Shown here: positions 5,782 to 6,318 of the stretch, in pieces
How the letters are laid out: each line of letters begins with the position of its first letter
Numbering within the stretch: position 1 is the stretch's first letter
Assembly: GCA_903922545.1 (NCBI GenBank)
Contig: CAIXUE010000171.1
Span: 1 to 6,318 of the forward strand
DNA: 6,318 bases
Reading direction: 5' to 3'
Source: an uncultured Alphaproteobacteria bacterium
Lineage (GTDB): Bacteria; Pseudomonadota; Alphaproteobacteria; Micropepsales; Micropepsaceae
Program-made: the position numbers and the translations under genes
The notes under the pieces: model-generated
What the model was told of the DNA's origin: nothing
The model's database searches: none
Seen by the model: the letters and a program-made list of their open reading frames with translations, nothing else

Positions 5782-6207
5782 TTAGGCGTCAGCCGCTTCG
5801 TCTGCGACTTCCACCGGGCCGGAATCCTTGCCCTTGGCGTCCACATCGCGATCCACGAATTCGATGATCGCCATGGGGGCATTGTCGCCATGGCGGAAAC
5901 CCGCCTTGAGAACGCGGGTGTAACCGCCGGGACGGCCCTTGTAACGGGGACCGATCACATCGAACAATTTGGTGACCTGATCGGCGTCCTTGATCTGGGC
6001 CAGCGCCTGGCGGCGGGCATGCAGATCCTTGGCGCCGCGGCGCGACAGGGTCACCAGCTTTTCGATCACCGGGCGAAGATCCTTCGCCTTGGGCAGCGTG
6101 GTGGTGATCTGCTCGTGCTTGATCAGCGCCGCGGTCATGTTTCCCCACAACGCCTTTCTGTGCGAGGCGGTGCGGTTGAGTTTGCGTCCTTGGTTACCGT
6201 GGCGCAT
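5782..6207 (-). CDS. rplQ: Large ribosomal subunit protein L17 (bL17)
   Basis: bL17 is a 50S subunit protein lying near the peptide exit tunnel. The 141-residue product aligns throughout with bacterial L17 from memory: [20 protein letters not shown] at the start, [27 protein letters not shown] (split at about 28-54), [21 protein letters not shown] (about 81-101) and [18 protein letters not shown] (about 102-119). An acidic, alanine-rich tail of about 20 residues (ending VADEAADA) makes it longer than the 127-residue E. coli protein, as is common in Alphaproteobacteria. It follows rpoA by 21 bp, and AAGGAAAG (6224-6217) upstream of the ATG is the likely ribosome binding site. It is the last gene of the alpha ribosomal operon, the usual position. 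Confidence 0.99.
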   Translation of the reverse strand: MRHGNQGRKLNRTASHRKALWGNMTAALIKHEQITTTLPKAKDLRPVIEKLVTLSRRGAKDLHARRQALAQIKDADQVTKLFDVIGPRYKGRPGGYTRVLKAGFRHGDNAPMAIIEFVDRDVDAKGKDSGPVEVADEAADA

Positions 6208-6228
6208 GGCGAACTGCTTTCCTTAAAA

Positions 6229-6318
6229 TCAGTATTGGTCTTCGTAACGCTTGGCGAGGTCTTCGATATTCTCGGGCGGCCAGCCGGGCACTTCCATGCC
6301 CAGATGCAGGCCCATTTC
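6229..6318 (-). CDS. rpoA: DNA-directed RNA polymerase alpha subunit, C-terminal end (5' part outside window)
   Basis: Only the last 29 codons and the TGA stop (6231-6229) are inside the window. They read on from EMGLHLGMEV and end GWPPENIEDLAKRYEDQY. The LGM...GWPPENI pattern matches the end of the alpha C-terminal domain, where E. coli has LGMRLENWPPASI, and the extension ending in EDQY is typical of Alphaproteobacteria. The alpha C-terminal domain binds UP-element DNA and activators. Its position immediately before rplQ is the near-universal order and supports the call. Confidence 0.95.
   Translation of the reverse strand, partial: EMGLHLGMEVPGWPPENIEDLAKRYEDQY

Noticed and set aside
1..6318. 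A novel defence, mobile or biosynthetic system
   Set aside because: All genes are recognisable housekeeping or envelope families in an ordinary alphaproteobacterial order, with no transposase, integrase, toxin-antitoxin pair, repeat array or unexplained long gap.

Overview
The window is a stretch of alphaproteobacterial chromosome. It is GC-rich, and every gene I can support lies on the minus strand, so transcription runs from position 6318 towards position 1. The class is inferred from three things: an ATP12-family F1-ATPase assembly chaperone (in bacteria essentially alphaproteobacterial); the characteristic rpoA tail, which reads GWPPENIEDLAKRYEDQY; and the gene order rpoA-rplQ-Do protease-rarA-crcB-rluA family-ATP12, which from memory resembles the order in Rhizobiales and relatives. 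I cannot name a genus.

Layout in transcription order. (1) The last 29 codons of rpoA, then rplQ (ribosomal protein L17) 21 bp later: the tail of the alpha/L17 ribosomal operon. (2) A 95-bp gap with a perfect 10-bp inverted repeat and a sigma70-like promoter lying directly on the next start codon. (3) A Do/DegP-type periplasmic serine protease with two PDZ domains. (4) A 208-bp gap with short repeats and A-tracts. (5) A small outer-membrane beta-barrel protein with a signal peptide, followed by a strong GC-rich terminator hairpin. (6) A tightly packed four-gene unit: rarA, crcB (fluoride channel), a RluA-family rRNA pseudouridine synthase and an ATP12 chaperone. Successive genes overlap by 4, 8 and 4 bp. 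The last gene runs off the left edge.

The genes serve separate housekeeping roles: transcription, ribosome, envelope protein quality control, replication-fork rescue, fluoride efflux, rRNA modification and ATP synthase assembly. The overlaps imply that the last four share one mRNA and are translationally coupled. I see no tRNA, rRNA, CRISPR array, insertion sequence, phage gene or novel defence system. The most interesting signals are regulatory: rarA and the protease gene both lack a Shine-Dalgarno sequence and have a -10-like box 6-7 nt before the ATG, which suggests leaderless mRNAs; and a 26-bp palindrome lies just upstream of the protease promoter. The plus strand carries several very long open frames, all of which I regard as antisense shadows of the minus-strand genes.
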